Position numbers and translations under genes: made by a program. This document shows positions 33,136-45,079 of a stretch of DNA of 64,000 nt, piece after piece. The stretch is from Tricholoma matsutake. Taxonomy: Eukaryota > Basidiomycota > Agaricomycetes > Agaricales > Tricholomataceae. Each line of letters starts with the position of its first letter. Within the stretch, counting starts at the first letter, position 1. The notes beneath the pieces were generated by a model that worked only from the letters and a program-made list of their open reading frames with translations, had not been told where the DNA came from and searched no databases. The stretch covers positions 9,300,001 through 9,364,000 of the forward strand of contig AP026546.1 in assembly GCA_026075535.2 (NCBI GenBank), in the 5' to 3' direction.

Positions 33136-33462
33136 ATTGTTTGGGCCCCCAAAGTAAGTCTCCAAACCTTTTTTGACTTTCACTAACCATCCTTTTCTAG
33201 GTTTCTTATTTTTTGCTATCGACATCACCCAACCCCTGGTCCATGCCTCACACTGCTGCTGTGAGCTTCTGCTCGCAGGGTGGCAATGGGTTCTGTTCTT
33301 ACATGGCAACAGTGATGGCCAACAACATGACACCCTCAACAGCAACCTCTGCCACTGCCATGTCACATAGCACCACCTACCTGCCTAAGAGCCACTGCTC
33401 ATAAGGGAATTGGAGGTGCTGATCATGATGGTAGCCATGAACAGGGGCCAACAAACAGCCAG
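33136..33462 (+). repeat. Palindrome-cargo fragment with a predicted intron
   Basis: The right half of a P1 palindrome (TTTGGGCC, about 33141) is followed by a plus-strand intron-like sequence 33154-33200: GTAAGT, CACTAACC, TTTTCTAG, 47 nt. P2 palindromes follow (about 33254-33287 and 33388-33411). The left half of P1 is displaced by the SINE candidate and the right side is cut by the solo LTR. Confidence 0.6.
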
Positions 33463-34880
33463 TGATGATGCTCAACCCGGAAACCCAAACAAAACCCACA
33501 AAATGGCTTCGGATGGTATAACACAAGTCAGAGGAAGGATGTGAGGCCCTCTAGATGTCACCTGTCAGACCGACCATCAAATAGTCATAAAACAACTGCT
33601 TGTCAAAGCAGTTCAAGGCTAAAAGAATGTGTTTTGAGGACTTGCAATGATTTTCGAGGGGTTGCGATGATTTTCGAGGTGTTGCGATGATTTTTGAGAT
33701 GTCGCGATGCTTTTCAAGATGTGGTGATATTTTTCGAAGAAGTTTCAAGGAATTTCGAGTGTGCAGATATGTTCGGATGCAAGATCAGGGGACTAGACGA
33801 GTAGTAGAAGTGAAGAAAAGGCTAATTGAGGGAAGCGAGAGCGAAAATAGTGTAATGCGAGGAATTTCAAGGAATTTCGAGGAAGTTTAGTGTAAAACAC
33901 CAAACTTCGGACTGAATAAGACTAAACTGTACTCTCAGATTACTGTGATCTGGGAGGAAGACAACCACTTTCTTGTTTTTCTTTGTATCTAGTACATCTT
34001 TTTATATAAAATAAAGAAAGTACCTAAAAAGGCTAGAGAACATGAGGCAAACATGTGGAAAACTCGAGGCAAAAGACAATATAAGTATATCAGAACAATA
34101 AAGCGAGCCTAGAAGGGGTGAATATAACACATGATGAAGAAATAATAAGAAAGAATAGCTAAAACTGGACTGTCCTTGTTATAAATTGAATAAAACATCG
34201 GAAACTGCTTCGAGTGGATTGTATGCATGCACATGCGGTCGAAATGTGTTCGATATACTCGATATAGTGTCCCATGTGTCCAGCATGCGTCCGAAGATCG
34301 TTCAAACAGGAAATACTGTGTCCGACAATGTTTTTCGAGGTTTGATGTTTTTCGAAGATTTTCGAAGTTTCTTCGGACTTTGTTCGTGGCCCGATATCGG
34401 TGCGATATTGTTCAACAATGGTAGGGGATACGTCTGGCATGTGTGCGATGATTATTCGGATAGCAATATAGTGTCTGATGTCGATTTGCAATGTTCGATG
34501 ATTTTTGAAGTCGGTCGAGGAAATATCGGACTTGTTCAAAGGCCGATATCACTGCGATATTGCTCGATACTGGTTCGGAACTCATCGACGATGTTCCAAG
34601 TGTATATCCTGAGCTGTACGAAGGTCGGGGGAATTGTACTATGGTGGCCGAAGGCATACGAAGAGTTTCAAGGTGTTGCAAAGAGTTCGAAGTGTTGCAA
34701 AGAGTTTTGAAGTGTTGCAAAGGATTTCGAAGCATTCTCGTGACTTTGTAGAGGTTCGTAGAGCTTCGGAGGGGTTCGTATGGGTTTGTAGAGCTTTGTA
34801 GAGGTCTGTAGAACTTCGGAGAGCTTCGACAATGATCATAGACGTGTTTTCCGAGCTTGAACAACAAGGTGGACCTATCA
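33463..34880. repeat. Solo LTR, family B, copy 1
   Basis: It begins TGATGATGCTCAACCC and ends GACCTATCA. The same start and end bound the 1171-bp copy at 61837-63007, where the target duplication is clear. Here the flanks CCAG and CCGG match at three of four bases. The interior is rich in TTCGA/TCGAAG motifs and has no coding capacity. No second LTR or internal region is present nearby. Confidence 0.78.
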
Positions 34881-35248
34881 CCGGGACAGTGAACACTGAG
34901 GATGATGAATGCCAGGATGACAACAAGGGGCAGGGACAACAAACATGACCATGAATGCAGGGGACAATGAATGCCAGGGATGATGAACACCGGGGACAAT
35001 GACAAGCAGGAATGCAGGACCCACCCTCACTACAAACGCAAGATGGTGGGGCAGCGGGCTGTTTTTTTTCTCTATTTCTTTTTCTAGCTCTTTTTTCTTT
35101 TTCTTTTTCATTCTCTTACACCATGGCTGTGAGCAACTGGTTGCAGTGTGTAAATGGATTTAGCTTTATTTAGTATATAATAGACTTAAGTTAGACTCAA
35201 AAACATAGCAGTAAGACTAAGGCAAGGCAGGGGTAGGGGTATACCCTT
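34881..35248. repeat. Cargo and C-type terminal remnants
   Basis: This holds a P3-like palindrome at about 35018-35054 and, near 35230, GGGGTAGGGGTATACCC recalling the ends of family C. It joins cargo sequence from the left to Gypsy G3 on the right. No gene is seen. Confidence 0.4.
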
Positions 35249-36185
35249 GTGTTTTTCATCAAGCTCGTTGGTCCCTGTATCTATCCAGATTTGACTTCTC
35301 TTGCACCACCATCTGGGTTGCAGCATGGGGAAGACCGATGCCCTCTCCCAATGTGCAGACCATGGGAATGGCAGCCATGACAATCAAAACATTGTGTTGC
35401 AGCCAGACCTGTTCACCATCCAGGCATTGGAAGGCATCACACCCCAGGGTGAGGATTGGGACATCCTATGCAACATTCATCATGCAAACCTAGTATTCAA
35501 AGGTCCAGTTCAGTTTGGTTGCTCCCGAAAAACTGGTTTCGACTGGTTTTACTACCATTTTTTACTGTCTAATTAAATTATATTGTATACTTAATAAAAC
35601 TAATTACATCACCCTGTGAGCAGGTGCTCACAGTGGTGGGATGCTGCTAATAGAAAGAAAAAAAGAAAAAAAAGACCAAATAACAAAAGAAAGAGAAAAA
35701 AAGAAAAGAAACACCCCATGGTCTTGCATTTGTAGTGAGAGTGGGGTGTCGTACGTTGTTCCCTGGTACTCATTGTTGTTGGCCTCATCGTTCGTTGTAT
35801 CCCCCATTCACCTTGTCCTCACATTGTCATTTGTCATCCCCACATTGTTGTTAGTCGTCCCCACACTGTCATTAGTCGTCCCCACACTGTCATTTGTCAT
35901 TGTCCCCATGTTGTCGTTTGTTGTCATTCCCATGTTGTCATTTATCGTCCCCTCCCTCCCTGTCATTTATCGCCACCCTCCCCATTTTTGTCATTGTCTT
36001 GTCGGCCTGTCCCTCATCATCAGCACCTCCATTGCCCCCTATGAGCAGTGGCTCACAGGCGGGGTGGTGGTGCTGTGTGACGTGGCACCAGTTGTGGTCC
36101 AGGAATGGGACCCATTGCCACCCTGTGAGCAGAGATGCTTGCAGTGGCTGTGTGGGGCAATGTAGGGGTGTTGTTGTTGTCAAGC

Positions 36186-36279
36186 CTGAGGAAGAAATCA
36201 AGATGGTTAGTAAAAAAAAAAAAATCAGTGATAACAAACATACCTGCAGCCCAAACGATGCTAGTCGTTGTTTGGGTGC
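36186..36279 (-). other. P1 palindrome plus predicted intron (D3, second module)
   Basis: The palindrome lies at 36249-36279 (GCCCAAACGATG / CGTTGTTTGGGTGC). On the minus strand GTATGT at 36243-36238, TACTAACC and TTCCTCAG at 36186 define a 58-nt predicted intron. Confidence 0.7.
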
Positions 36280-36301
36280 TTTGTGTTTGTTCATCTGTGG
36301 G

Positions 36302-37094
36302 ATGAATCTATAGGGGGTTTGCTTAAGCAACCTAAGATGTAGGTGCACAGCTTGCTTAAGTATAAGTCAGCTTAAGCACATATTGCCTGTAATATTGTAT
36401 GCACAGAAACAATAATTGAACACCCTGAGCTCATGTCCTGTCTCAACCATGCTGCTAAAGCACCCTCCCTGCTCAAGCACCCTCCCCACTCAAGCATCCT
36501 CCTGCTCAAGCACTATCCCCACTCCCTGCTCAAGCACCCACCTTGCTCAAGCATGCTCTCTGCTCAAACATGCTCTCTGCTCAAGCAAGCTCCCCACTCA
36601 AGCAGACCCACCAAGCTTGAGCACCCTTCCTGCTCAAGCACCTCCAATCTCAAAACAGGGATAGGACTACTTAATGTGCTTAAGCACTGAGCACTCAATA
36701 AGCATCTTAAGCAGTCCATGAGCCAGCTTATAAACAAGCACAGCTTAAGCACCCAATTAAGGTGCCAAACAAATAACAATAATATAAATATGTCTCTACT
36801 GACACTTCCACCCTTTGGAAACCATATATTTTGGCCTCAAATTGCTTCATTCTATATTATGTGGACTTCTCTGGTGCAGGCAGTAGCAGCATAACCAGTG
36901 TTTAATGATGAACTTTGAACTTTGAACACCTGACTAAATTGATGAACTAAATTGATGACTAAGTCTGAGTTTGATTCAAAGTTCATGTGGATTAAGCATT
37001 GTTCAAAGGGCTTAATGAGCTTAAGGAGATATGGTGCTTAAGCAAGCCATGCATCTACATCTAAGGTTACTTAAGCAAATGCCCTATGGTGCTT
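36302..37094. mobile_element. MULE-like non-autonomous element, copy 2
   Basis: This is an inverted, near-identical copy of the element at 22494-23284, with the same GCTTAAGYAACC ends and the same internal run of CTGCTCAAGCA units (about 36460-36640). The expected 9-bp duplication is not clear. It sits inside the cargo of D3. Confidence 0.75.
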
Positions 37095-37165
37095 GGGTGG
37101 TGGCAGTGTCATTCCCATTGGTGTCATTCATGTTGCGTCATTAAGAAAAGAACAGAGAACAGAAT

Positions 37166-37250
37166 CTAAAAGAAAGTAAAAAACAATTAGTAGAAGTGAT
37201 CAATAAAAAAAACATACTCTGCCCAAATGACAGACTGGCATCATTTGGGC
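37166..37250 (-). other. P1 palindrome plus predicted intron (D3, first module)
   Basis: The palindrome at 37221-37250 (GCCCAAATGA / TCATTTGGGC) precedes a GTATGT donor at 37217-37212, a TACTAAT branch-like site and a TTTCTTTTAG acceptor at 37166, giving 52 nt. Confidence 0.68.
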
Positions 37251-37425
37251 TGCCTGCATTGTGTTTGTTTGTTTGCGTGGTCATTGGTGTGGACAGAGTG
37301 GTGACATGGCCGTTGTTGATGTTGTTGTTGTGGTCATGGGAAGTTGTCAGGCAACAGGCAAGTGGTGCCACTTTTGTTTTTTGGGAGCACAAGCGTGACC
37401 ACATGGTCCGTGCACTGCCACAGGG

Positions 37426-37433
37426 TATATAAA
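37426..37433 (-). promoter_or_regulatory. TATA-like box of the D3 cargo
   Basis: The box lies in a block, conserved with D4 and D5, that reads on the minus strand TATATACCCTGTGGCAGTGC. It is about 175 nt upstream of the first P1 palindrome and in the same orientation as the predicted introns. Confidence 0.45.
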
Positions 37434-39904
37434 CACCCACCAAATGTCTACTTCCATCGTAGACTTGTTCCACTCTGTTAACAATTAGTTATAATTAGTA
37501 TTATATTAGTATTATATTAGTTCTTTTTATCTATATTTATGTAGCTCTAACTGTATATACAGTACATATTATATAAGTGAGAAGACCGGTCACAAACTGA
37601 TTGTGACCAGTCTGTGATTGGTTTTTGAATATTTTCAATGTGAGGCAACCTGCAACTGGACCGACTCCCAAATGAGGCAACTGCAACCGATGGTCTGGTT
37701 GCCTTCGGTTGGGTTGGGTTCGGTTTCGGTCTTTTTTCTGGTTTATGCAACTGGACCTTCAAACGCTATGCAAATCATAGTGGTTTACATGAGGATGTTG
37801 TTGCCCAAGCTGTTAAAGAACTGAGGAAGGGATCCACCCTTTCCTTGCATGCAGCAGAGTGGGCTGAAAAGGGACCTGTTGTATTTCAGGGATCACATCT
37901 ATGTCCCCAATGACCCAGACCTTTGCTGGTGCATCATATCCCAACACCATGACTCACAGATTGCCAGTCATCCTGGATGCTGGAAGACCTTGGAGCTCAC
38001 CTCACAGAATTATTGGTGGTTACAAATGTCATGGCTCATTGGTCAGTATTGTTGTACTTGTGACCTTTGCTTATGCACCAAGATTCCTCGTCGCAAACCC
38101 ATTGGCGAGCTACACCCTCTTCCTGTTCCAGAGAGTCATTGGGATGTTGTCAGTGCTGGCTTTGTGGTGGAGTTGCCAGAGTCAAATGGGTTTGATATGA
38201 TGATGTGCACAGTTGATTCAGTGGGAAAATGCACTCACTTCATTCCCACTCACACCACTGTCAGCGCCCTGGGTGCTGCCCAACTCTATCTCCACCATGT
38301 GTGGAAGTTACATGGACTTCCTGGCACATTCCTTTCTGATCATGGCCCACAGTTCATGGCAGAGTTCACTCACAAGCTGTACCAACTTCTGGGGATCAAA
38401 CTCCTTGCTTCAACCACCTATCACCCACAAACTGATGGCCAGACTGAGCGAGTCAACCAGGAACTGGAGCAGTACATCCACTTCTTCGTCAATGAGCACC
38501 AGGACAATTGGGATTCCTCCCCTTGGCCAAGTTTGGATACAACAACCACATCCATGCTTCCACTAGGGACTACCATGGATGGCCATCATCCGGATGACCA
38601 TCCGTGGATATGATATATGGATGGATATGGATATGGATATTGCATGGGTGATATCCATGGATGAATGGATGGTTACTATTAAATTTAAATAAATGAGTAA
38701 TATAGTCTTGGTAAGGAATAACATGAGTACGGGTATGGTAAAATCCGTGGTGTTCAGGTCATGGGTTCTGCATGGTTACTATGGTATTAGAATTGCTGAC
38801 CCATTGATTACTGAGACCCTTCACACAGTGTGATGGTGGTCAACACAACCGTTGCCACACCACTGATGATTGATATTGCCACTAGGGATCTGCACGCAAC
38901 CACCACCAGCACCTGACCTTCCCACAATACGAGCCTATGAATAGTGAGGCATCCTGTGTCTGCCTCACTATTCCTAGACTTGATTGCATCAAAACCCTAC
39001 CACCAGTTCTCATGCCAATCACCACCCGATCACTGTCTCCCACAGTTGATCAACATGTGCCACAGCCTCAGCTAGTGTTGTGCTCATCATCTCCTCATGC
39101 TATTCCACTCATTCCTGGCCCTTTTTCCTTCGCTTTTTTTTGGTAGGTTTACAAGTCCTTAACAGAGTTGAGACTCATTCTTCAAAACTGGAATCAATGA
39201 AAAATTCAGTGTGACCATTTTTCCATGTCTGTTTTCCCCATGGTTAGTAATTTCAGCAACCATTAAGGTAGAGGAAATCCATATGCATCCAGTGTCACCT
39301 GATTTGGCGTGATGAACGTGACAAAAGTGCAAAAATTTGCATATCAAAGAAAGCACATAAATTTCAAGCAATCTGCCACCACCAAAATTTTTTATTTCCA
39401 CTTCATGATTTTTTGGTGGTTGTACATTTTTGAGACATCAGCATGAATTACGAATCCTTAACGAAGTTAAGACTCGTTCTTAGAACCTGGAACTGCCAAA
39501 AAATTCAGTGTGACCATTTTTCCATGTCTGTTTTCCCCACGGTCAGTAAGTTCTGAGCAACCCAAAAATTACTGACTTTACTAACCGTGGGACTCAAAAA
39601 TTAGCCGAGACACGGATTTCGAGTATAAAAGGAAATTTCTCATCTGGCTATCTAAGTTACCGGAACCTATAGTAATTGACTTTAATACAATCCATTACAA
39701 ACTGTTATTGATAGTTTCATTACAAACTATTATTGATCAGTTACAAACTTTGTACTGAAATTTTGAAATTTGATGATACTTCGGGGGTGCCCTAAAGTTA
39801 TCATGTGCGTTGACTTCTCTCCCCCCCGAGAGATGTCGATATTGGGCGCATGCGACCGCTTTAGGGTATGCTTTTTGTAGCACATCTACAATGAAATTCT
39901 TGTA

Positions 39905-41330
39905 TCTCACTCATTTCTTGTCTGATTAGGTTCATTTAACTACAGATGGGAAAGTACATCATTGGCCAGTGTACTTGGCATTGTTTGGTATTGTTGTCAT
40001 GGCTAAATATACTATCTCCTTCAGTTTTCATCCAATTTGCACGATTTACAAATGAGAGGTATGCTGTTGGTCTATCATTGGGAAATATTTACAAGTATTT
40101 GGGATTGTTTGTTTATAGATCAAAAAGATCAACATAACTATATCAGAGCCAGTTTTTGTTCACTTGAGTTTATTTAACTTGTGGAAGGGTATGTAACTTG
40201 GACACTTTACCCCTGTGCAGACAAAAGTTGTTTATATTTGTTTGTTAGATTATCAAAATACTAATTCTTGGCTGATTTCTTTTATTTAACTTGGAATGAG
40301 AAGATACATTATTGGCCAATCATTGGGAGGGTATTTGGCATTGTTTGGCATTGTTGTCATGGCTAAATATAGTATCTCCTTCAGTTTTCATCCATTTTGG
40401 ATGATTTAACTTGCAAGATAAAAAGTATACTGTTGGTCTATTATTAAAAGATACTTACAAATATTTGGCATTATTTGTTCATATATCAAAAAATCAAAAA
40501 GATGATGTCAGAGCTGGTTTTAACTCACTTGAGTTTATTTAACTTTTAGAAGGGTGTAGCTTGGGCACTTTACACTGACAAAGGTTGTTTATCTTTAATT
40601 GTTAAGTCATCAAAATACTGTATCTTGCCCATTTCTTGGCTGATTTGTTTTATTTAACTTGGAATAAGAAGATACACTATTGGCCCATCATTGGCCAATC
40701 ATCAGAAGAGTATTTGGTATTGTTTGACATTGTTGTCATGCCTAAATATAGTATCTCTTTTAGTTTTCATCCATTTTGGATGATTTAACAAAAAGATACT
40801 GGTGGTCTATCCTTAAAGGATATTTGCTATTATTTGTTAATATATCAAGCAGATCAAAAAGACTATATCAGAGCCAGTTCTAATTCAATTGAGTTTAACT
40901 TTGTAGAAGGGTATGTAGCTTGGGCATTTTATATTGACAAAATTGTTTATCTTTATTTGTTAAATTATCAAAATGCTGTATCTTGGTCAATTCTTGGCCA
41001 ATTTGTTTTATTTAACTTGGAATAAGAAGATACATTATTGGCCCATTCATTGAGATCATATTTGGTATTGTTTGGCATTGTTTGTGGTATCTCAGTTAGT
41101 TCTTCTTTAATCCAACTGATTTAACCTGAAAATAAAATATATACTGTTTGTACATTATCTGATTTAGGTGTGCTAACAAAGGTTGTTTATATTTGTTATT
41201 AAATCATCAAAAATGCTGTATCTCATTCAATTCTTGTCCCATTTGTTTTATTTAACTTGAAATAAAAAGATATATTGTTGGCCCATTATTGAAATTTCAT
41301 TTGGAATTATTTGGCCTTGTTTGTATGGTT
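39905..41330 (+). repeat. Degenerate tandem repeats, period about 357 bp
   Basis: The phrase TTTATTTAACTTGGAAT with flanking CATTATTGGCC and GTTTGGCATTG recurs starting near 39905, 40262, 40618 and 40976 (spacing about 357), and again near 41216 after a shortened unit. A second conserved half-unit (TCAGAGCCAGTTTT...TTGAGTTTATTTAACTT) lies between. The array is AT-rich and noncoding. Confidence 0.7.
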
Positions 41331-41429
41331 TCAATTTATTATTTCAGTCAGTTCTTATATAAACAATGTTGCATACTATTAGACCATCATTGTTAAGTGC
41401 TGAACTTGAGGGTGGAAATCTGTCAGACT

Positions 41430-41720
41430 CATATTGGATGGTGTATCAGAGAGGACTTGGCTTCAACTTATAAGAAATTGCACCCTTCACCTTGTCAGTG
41501 TCTAATTTCAAGACAAAGGTAAATGTAAGAATATCAGAGTTTGAGAGGAAGTCTGAGACAGGAGAGGAGACTAGAGATTGAGATGGGTAAACTTGGTTGC
41601 TTCATGAACTGAAGAATACAAACAGAAGTAAATAGGTTAAATACTAAAGAGCAGAGTTAGGTCAGAGACCAGTGGAGAACAGAGTAGTGGAGGTATCATA
41701 GGAATGGAAACTATATCTAA
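41430..41720 (-). repeat. Inverted LTR fragment related to G4
   Basis: On the minus strand this reads CTTGAAATTAG...GGTGAAGGGTGCA, then TTGAAGCCAAGTCCT, in the same order as the 3' third of the G4 LTR. It also keeps a TTTAAxxx...TATTCTTCAGTTC stretch matching the TATA-to-R region. It is a diverged partial LTR. Confidence 0.65.
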
Positions 41721-43233
41721 AATACTAATGCTATGCCAATCATTACTAGGTGACCTTGGTGGGAAATAGTTGGAAGTCCAACAAAAATCCACATTGCTGG
41801 AACAGAATCAAGAGATATTATTATATTTTTGTTATTATTTGTTATTAATGAAAATAAGCTATATCTTCCTTAATGTTTAACTTGTAATAGAACAGAATAT
41901 CATTGATGCATCATTGACATAATGGTTTCCACTATTTGGTATCATTTATTAGGGCTAAATATAAAGTTTATATCCTGTATTTTATGTTTTATATATCATT
42001 CTGATCAGCTTCTTGAGCTGATTTAATTTTTTTTATTTCTTTGCATACTATTGGGTTTTTTATTACCAAATATTGTCAGGTATTTAGCATTATTTGATTA
42101 TAGATCATAAAATATAAGGACTCATACCTGCCAGAATTGGCCCTCACCCCCAAGTAAATGATATGTGTTTTCAAGAGATTCTATGGTGTCCAAGTGAAAC
42201 AAACACGTGATCAATTTAGTGCATGCTAAGGTCTCATCACACATCAATCACAACAGCTGACATTGGATGTGTATGGATTGCCCCTACCTTACAAAAATTA
42301 CTGACTTTACTAACCGTGGGAGTCAAAAATTTATAGTGATGTTATACATCATTCTAACCGGTTTTTTGAGCTGAGTTTCAAAATGACATGTACATAGTGA
42401 TGGAACCATCCATATATGGAATATAGTGATGTTATATACCATTCTGATCAGTTTTTTGAGCTGAGTTCAAAAAATGAGAGACTCATGTGACTTACCATAA
42501 ATGGAATATAGTGATGTTGTATACCATTCTAACCAGGATTTTGAGCTGAGTTTGAAAATACTCAGATGAAGAAGCCAGATTTTTTTGTGATATTGAATTT
42601 GTAAAAGTTGCCATGGTATTTGTTTTTTTTGCATTTCTGATGACCAGCTCTCATGCTGTTGTATATGCAATATTCATTTGTCTTTTATATATTTAAAATT
42701 TTTGAAAATTTTTGTGCATATTATACCAGTAAGGGTGTTTAAAGAGAGAAAAATAAATTCTTAATTTTGTGCAATATTTGATAAGAAAATCTCAAAATAC
42801 TATACCACATTGGTGTAACTCTATATAAAATGATCTTTAGGCTATTTTCAAGGAATAAATAAATAAATCCCAACAATAAATTATATAGTCCAATACACAA
42901 GTCTTGTAAGTACCTACTCAAATATTTTCATGATTTTACATGCCCAATTGAATCAGTGACATTCAATTTCTCTTGGTAATATCCAAAAATGCATTGAAAC
43001 ACTAAATTTGCCTTTTCCTCAGTGATAGGTACTTCAAACACATAACTATTAGTTGTATACTAGTAGTTACACACCAACAGTGCATATTACAACAACTTTT
43101 TGGCAAAAAGTTCACTTATCAGTTTTGTGGATGATGTGGATAATCCATGGATATCATCCATATCCACAAGAATTTATCCACCATCCATGGATATATACCC
43201 AGATGCATCCAGATGCATCCATGGTAGTCCCTA

Positions 43234-44098
43234 GACCATGATGAGAGAGGCCCACATCACAGAGGATGGCCCAAACAATGGCTGTCATCGTTTGGGCCAA
43301 TAGTTAAGTTTTCTACTTGATACATTTTTGTTAACTAACTAATACTATGGATTTGTTTTTTAGGTTCTAAACGACACTCCCAGCCCTCCCATGCCCTCAA
43401 CCCAACACCCGATGGCCGCAACAAAGGGAATGCCAATGCCAATGGCCGCTACCAATGCCACCAATGCCAATGCCAATGCCACCAACGACAATGCCGCCAC
43501 TGCCACCACAAACTGCAACTGCACACATCAATGACAGACACCAACAACAATGATGCCAACAACAAATACCAAACAAACAACAAATACCAAATGCCAACAC
43601 CAATGACATGGCACGCCACTGCCACGTCACCACCAGCTAATGATGCGGCACATCACCACCCATGACACTGCTGAACGATGCCCACAGCAATGGCAGGTGG
43701 TGATGACAGACAATGACGAGGCTGGATGGCAAACTCAACAACCCTGAACAGGTTTTTTTCTCTCATTTTGTGCTAACAGGCTGCTCCTCCCTTCCTTCGC
43801 ATCCTGTGAGGTAGAGTTTTTTTGTTTGTTTATGATCCACATGTCTGCTCACAGGCATCTGCCTGCGAGGGGCATTATCTTAGTATAGAATAGTAGTATT
43901 ATTATGTATATAAAGTCAGTTTAGACCAACGTGAGTCAGTTGATGACCAGTTGTCAGACTTGGACTGGACTGCACCGAACCAGTTTCCTGTGGTCCAGTC
44001 CAGTTTTACATACATTTTGAATGTAGTCGAACTGGTCTCGGTCCTGGTTCACTCCAAAAATGGAAAAAAATCGGACCTAACTGGACTTTAAAACACTA
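43234..44098 (+). mobile_element. D6a: partial D element
   Basis: The right end TTAGGTCCGATTTTT... read inversely, finishing GGACTTTAAAACACTA at 44098, identifies family D. Plus-strand cargo begins with a P1 palindrome and intron (43268-43363). The middle has a low-complexity run of CCAATGCC repeats (43420-43500). The left terminal repeat is missing where A2 adjoins. Confidence 0.65.
43268..43363 (+). other. P1 palindrome plus predicted intron (D6a)
   Basis: The palindrome at 43268-43298 (GGCCCAAACAATG / CATCGTTTGGGCC) is followed by GTTAAG at 43303, CTAACTAAT, and a TTTTTTAG acceptor ending at 43363, a 61-nt predicted intron. The donor is off consensus by one base. Confidence 0.65.
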
Positions 44099-45079
44099 CC
44101 TCTCACTAACTAACTAACTAACTCAGAGCCTTTTCTTTTAGGTACCTGTTAGTTTGATAACAAAATCACCCACCCCACCAAACAATGCACCCAAGCCTGT
44201 TACCACCGCTGTGAGCTGCTGCTTGCAGGGTGGCAATGGGCCATTTCTGGACCACAACAACTGTGCCCAATGCCGCCACCTCACCCTACACTGCTGCTGC
44301 AAGCCTCTGCTCACAGGGTGGCAATGGGTGCCACATCACAAAGCACCAACACCCCACCTGCAAGCCACTGCTCATAGGGGGAGATGGAGGTGCTGATGAT
44401 AGTGGAATGGGGGGATGCCAAATGATGACACAAAGATGAATGGCTGGGATGGCAAATGGCAGGCACGATGAACAACAGGGATAGCAAATGGTGGGGACAA
44501 TGGATGGTGGGGACAATGGGGACAACAATGAAGAATGAATACCAGGGATGATGACGTGGCATAACAGCAGGTGACGATGCCAAATGCAGGACAACAACCT
44601 GAATGCAGGATGATGACGCTGAATGGAAAGATGATGACGCTGAATGCAGGATGATGATGCTGAATGCAGGACGACAATGCCAAATGCAGGACAATGATGC
44701 CAAATGCAGGGGACGACAACAAGCACAACCCTACCCTCATTGCCAATGCAAGAGTGGGGTCATTTTTTAGGTTTTCTTTTTCTTTTTCAGCTTATTTTCT
44801 TATTTTCTTTTTTTTGCTCTTTGGATGACTCCTCACCGCTGTGAGCACCTGCTTGCAGGGTGCATTGTAATTAGTTGTATTTAAAATATAGTAAACTTTA
44901 ATTATATAGCAAAAAATGCTGGAAAAACCGGTTTTTTGAGAGCAACTGAACTGACTAGGACTGGTCCTAGGCAGTTTGGTTGCGGTCCTGCCAATTTGGG
45001 CAACTGTTTGGACCAGTTGCAGTCCATGGTTGCCTTTTTTGGGGGCAAAAAACCAGACTGAACCAGACCTTAAAACACT
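44099..45079 (+). mobile_element. D6b: partial D element
   Basis: It opens with the 3' part of a cargo intron (CTAACTAAC repeats and TTTCTTTTAG ending at 44141). It continues with P2-like palindromes (about 44203-44236, 44295-44325, 44359-44382) and a P3-like one near 44730, then ends CAGACCTTAAAACACTA at 45079. Its terminal 300 bp match the left end of D4 in inverse orientation. The 5' part is missing, apparently displaced by D6a. Confidence 0.65.

Larger units (their letters stand above)
35491..37768 (-). mobile_element. D3: non-autonomous hAT-type element with cargo
   Basis: The ends are TAGTATTCAAAGGTCCAG and GGACCTTCAAACGCTA. The flanks TGCAAACC (35483-35490) and TGCAAATC (37769-37776) match at seven of eight positions, and the same sequence occurs uninterrupted in G2 near 26105. 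Cargo on the minus strand includes a TATA-like box (37426-37433), two P1-intron modules, P2 palindromes (35604-35636, about 36036-36064, 36119-36150) and a P3-like palindrome near 35715. A MULE-like element (36302-37094) has inserted between the two modules. Confidence 0.92.
35249..38563 (+). pseudogene. G3: partial Ty3/Gypsy pol close to G2
   Basis: Two pieces, 35249-35490 and 37769-38563, match consecutive parts of G2 and are separated by element D3. The first covers the end of RNase H (SMGKTDALSQCADHGN). The second covers the integrase, from the zinc-binding region ([19 protein letters not shown]) to the catalytic core (FLSDHGPQFMAEF and TYHPQTDGQTERVNQELEQY). Here the second catalytic aspartate and the glutamate region are better preserved than in G2. 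The right end stops in the integrase at CCATGCTTCCAC, where element A2 begins. The 5' half and both LTRs are absent. Confidence 0.88.
39449..42151. repeat. AT-rich insert in A2
   Basis: The insert starts with a small hairpin (CTTAACGAAGTTAAG at 39457-39471) and its first 120 bp resemble an internal stretch of A2 itself (39150-39280). It contains the tandem repeat region and an inverted LTR fragment described separately. No long ORF or transposase is present. I could not identify its ends as any known element type. Confidence 0.55.
38564..43233 (-). mobile_element. A2: inverted partner of A1 with a 2.7 kb internal insert
   Basis: It has the same TAGGGACTACCATGGATG ends as A1. Positions 38564-39448 and 42152-43233 match the two halves of A1 in inverted orientation almost base for base. 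The 2.7 kb between them is absent from A1. The left flank is Gypsy G3 and the right flank is D-type cargo, and no target duplication is visible, so A2 probably took part in a rearrangement after insertion. Confidence 0.75.

Noticed and set aside
39449..42151. Helitron insertion
   Set aside because: No TC start, CTRR end or Rep/helicase sequence was found, and the A/T insertion context is not clear.
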